In this document: positions 63,320 through 64,000 of the stretch, piece after piece
How positions within the stretch are numbered: position 1 is the first letter of the stretch
Layout of the letters: the number at the start of each line of letters is the position of its first letter
From: Enhygromyxa salina
GTDB taxonomy: Bacteria; Myxococcota_A; Polyangia; Nannocystales; Nannocystaceae
DNA length: 64,000 bases
Assembly (NCBI RefSeq): GCF_002994615.1
Contig: NZ_PVNK01000281.1
Location: 1-64,000 of the forward strand
Direction: 5' to 3'
Translations under genes and position numbers: made by a program
Notes under the pieces: generated by a model
Told to the model about the DNA's origin: nothing
Seen by the model: only the letters and a program-made list of their open reading frames with translations
The model's database searches: none

Positions 63320-64000
63320 TCAGTCGCACTCGGGCAGGAGCTCGACCTCGATCGGGGTGCTCACGGTGCGTTCGAGGGTGGGATCACCGAGGCCGAGCTG
63401 ACCATCGGAGGCGTCGCCCCAGCAGCGCACTCGCCCCGAGTCGAGCAGCGCGCAGGTGTGGTCGAAGCCCACGGCCAGATCCACGACCTTGCCGCCGAGC
63501 TCGAGGTCTTCGTCGGGCGGCTCGCGAAGGGTCGAGACCAAAGGGCCGTAGCCGATCTCCCCCCCATCCGAGTTCCCCCAGCAGCGCACGCGTCCGCCAT
63601 CGAGCAGCACACAGGTACGCAAGCCGCCCATGAACACGGCTTGGACCGGCTCACCGACCGGCACCGGGCCCATGTCCATCGGCGTCTCGTCGTCTCCGAC
63701 GTATTCGACGAGTGTGAAGATGTCGCCGTAGCCGAGGATACCGCTGTTCGCATCCTTCCCCCAACAGCGCAGGCTGTGGTCCTCGAGCAGCGCGCACCAA
63801 TTGCTGCCCGAAGCGGTCAGCGCGATCGCGGCGCCACCGAGGGGGATGTCGCCGACCTGTTCCGGGGTCTCGTCATCTCCGATCGCCTCCTGCGTGCCGT
63901 ACCCCAGCCAGGTCTGGGTTCCCCAGCAGCGCACGCCGCCGGAGCGCAACAGCGCGCAGGTGTGGTCACCGTGCACGGTGCCACCTGCCACGATCTGAAC
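63297..64000. repeat. Segmental duplication, copy B (runs off the window)
   Basis: Close copy of 59268-59968, about 4.03 kb away in the same orientation. It begins with the same CGGCCGAGCCTGGTCATG that contains the start of the downstream small membrane gene. The right end lies beyond the window. Confidence 0.85.
63320..64000 (-). CDS. RCC1-repeat protein, 3' part (5' end outside window)
   Basis: At least 227 codons of the C-terminal part of an RCC1-repeat protein nearly identical to the end of the protein at 59288-60550 (shared C-terminus STPIEVELLPECD). The frame is open to the window edge. Differences are clustered in loops, e.g. DANSGILGYGDIFTLVEYVG instead of DAYTGILGYGDIFGDVEYVG and WGDASDGQLGLG instead of WGDNYQGQLGLG. 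Confidence 0.82.
   Translation of the reverse strand, partial: VQIVAGGTVHGDHTCALLRSGGVRCWGTQTWLGYGTQEAIGDDETPEQVGDIPLGGAAIALTASGSNWCALLEDHSLRCWGKDANSGILGYGDIFTLVEYVGDDETPMDMGPVPVGEPVQAVFMGGLRTCVLLDGGRVRCWGNSDGGEIGYGPLVSTLREPPDEDLELGGKVVDLAVGFDHTCALLDSGRVRCWGDASDGQLGLGDPTLERTVSTPIEVELLPECD

Overview
This window comes from a high-GC bacterium that looks like a myxobacterium of the Nannocystis / Plesiocystis / Enhygromyxa group (order Nannocystales). That placement is an inference. It rests on many lipoproteins with acidic TGE, GDGD or PEPE linkers, RCC1-type surface propellers with a myxobacterial Cys-rich (DUF4215-like) repeat, a TIGR02996-like domain, Hanks-type kinases next to sigma factors, AgmX-like C-terminal domains, and a CYP51-type sterol demethylase. 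There is no CRISPR array, rRNA, transposase or prophage.

Layout. 1-3.6 kb: two lipoproteins and a frameshifted cell-wall amidase in a locally lower-GC stretch bounded by copies of a palindromic repeat. 3.6-11.1 kb: patatin + CYP51-like P450, a BtpA-family protein, a REC-GGDEF response regulator, a LysM murein endopeptidase and acetyl-CoA synthetase. 11.1-23.2 kb: hypothetical proteins, a degenerate stand-alone GyrB-like GHKL protein, a zinc-ribbon membrane protein, a HExxH protease coupled to a polytopic membrane protein, an ankyrin/TIGR02996 mosaic, a 1004-residue carboxypeptidase-regulatory-like repeat protein ending in a PDZ-like domain, and a double GNAT-like protein. 23.5-29.1 kb: signalling (probable pseudokinase + XRE regulator, ECF-like sigma factor divergent from a membrane Ser/Thr kinase, small secreted Cys-rich protein), punctuated by full copies of the repeat. 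29.1-40.2 kb: VIT/vWA protein, methyltransferase + poly(A) polymerase, rhodanese-MoeB, histidine phosphatase, DNA polymerase I. 40.4-44.6 kb: lipoproteins and an array of five tRNA genes. 44.6-51.6 kb: BNR propeller + MoaD-like pair, FHA/sigma54 activator, membrane protein, GAPDH, TauE-type exporter. 51.6-64 kb: surface and secreted proteins (two RCC1 genes plus a duplicated RCC1 fragment cut by the window end, a trypsin/FG-GAP protein, a vgb-like propeller), an ApaH-like phosphatase and a metallo-beta-lactamase-fold hydrolase.

The most striking non-gene signal is a family of ~166-bp imperfect palindromes with perfect CTAGCAGCC...GGCTGCTAG ends. Three complete copies, one truncated copy, two half copies, one 20-bp ends-only copy and at least one fragment are present. 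Their terminal CTAG supplies the TAG stop codon of five neighbouring genes, and one copy supplies the stops of two convergent genes at once. The second is a tRNA array (Arg GCG, UCU, CCG; GAG and CAG anticodons) in which the two tRNAs with leucine anticodons have short class I variable loops instead of the long arm expected of bacterial tRNA-Leu.
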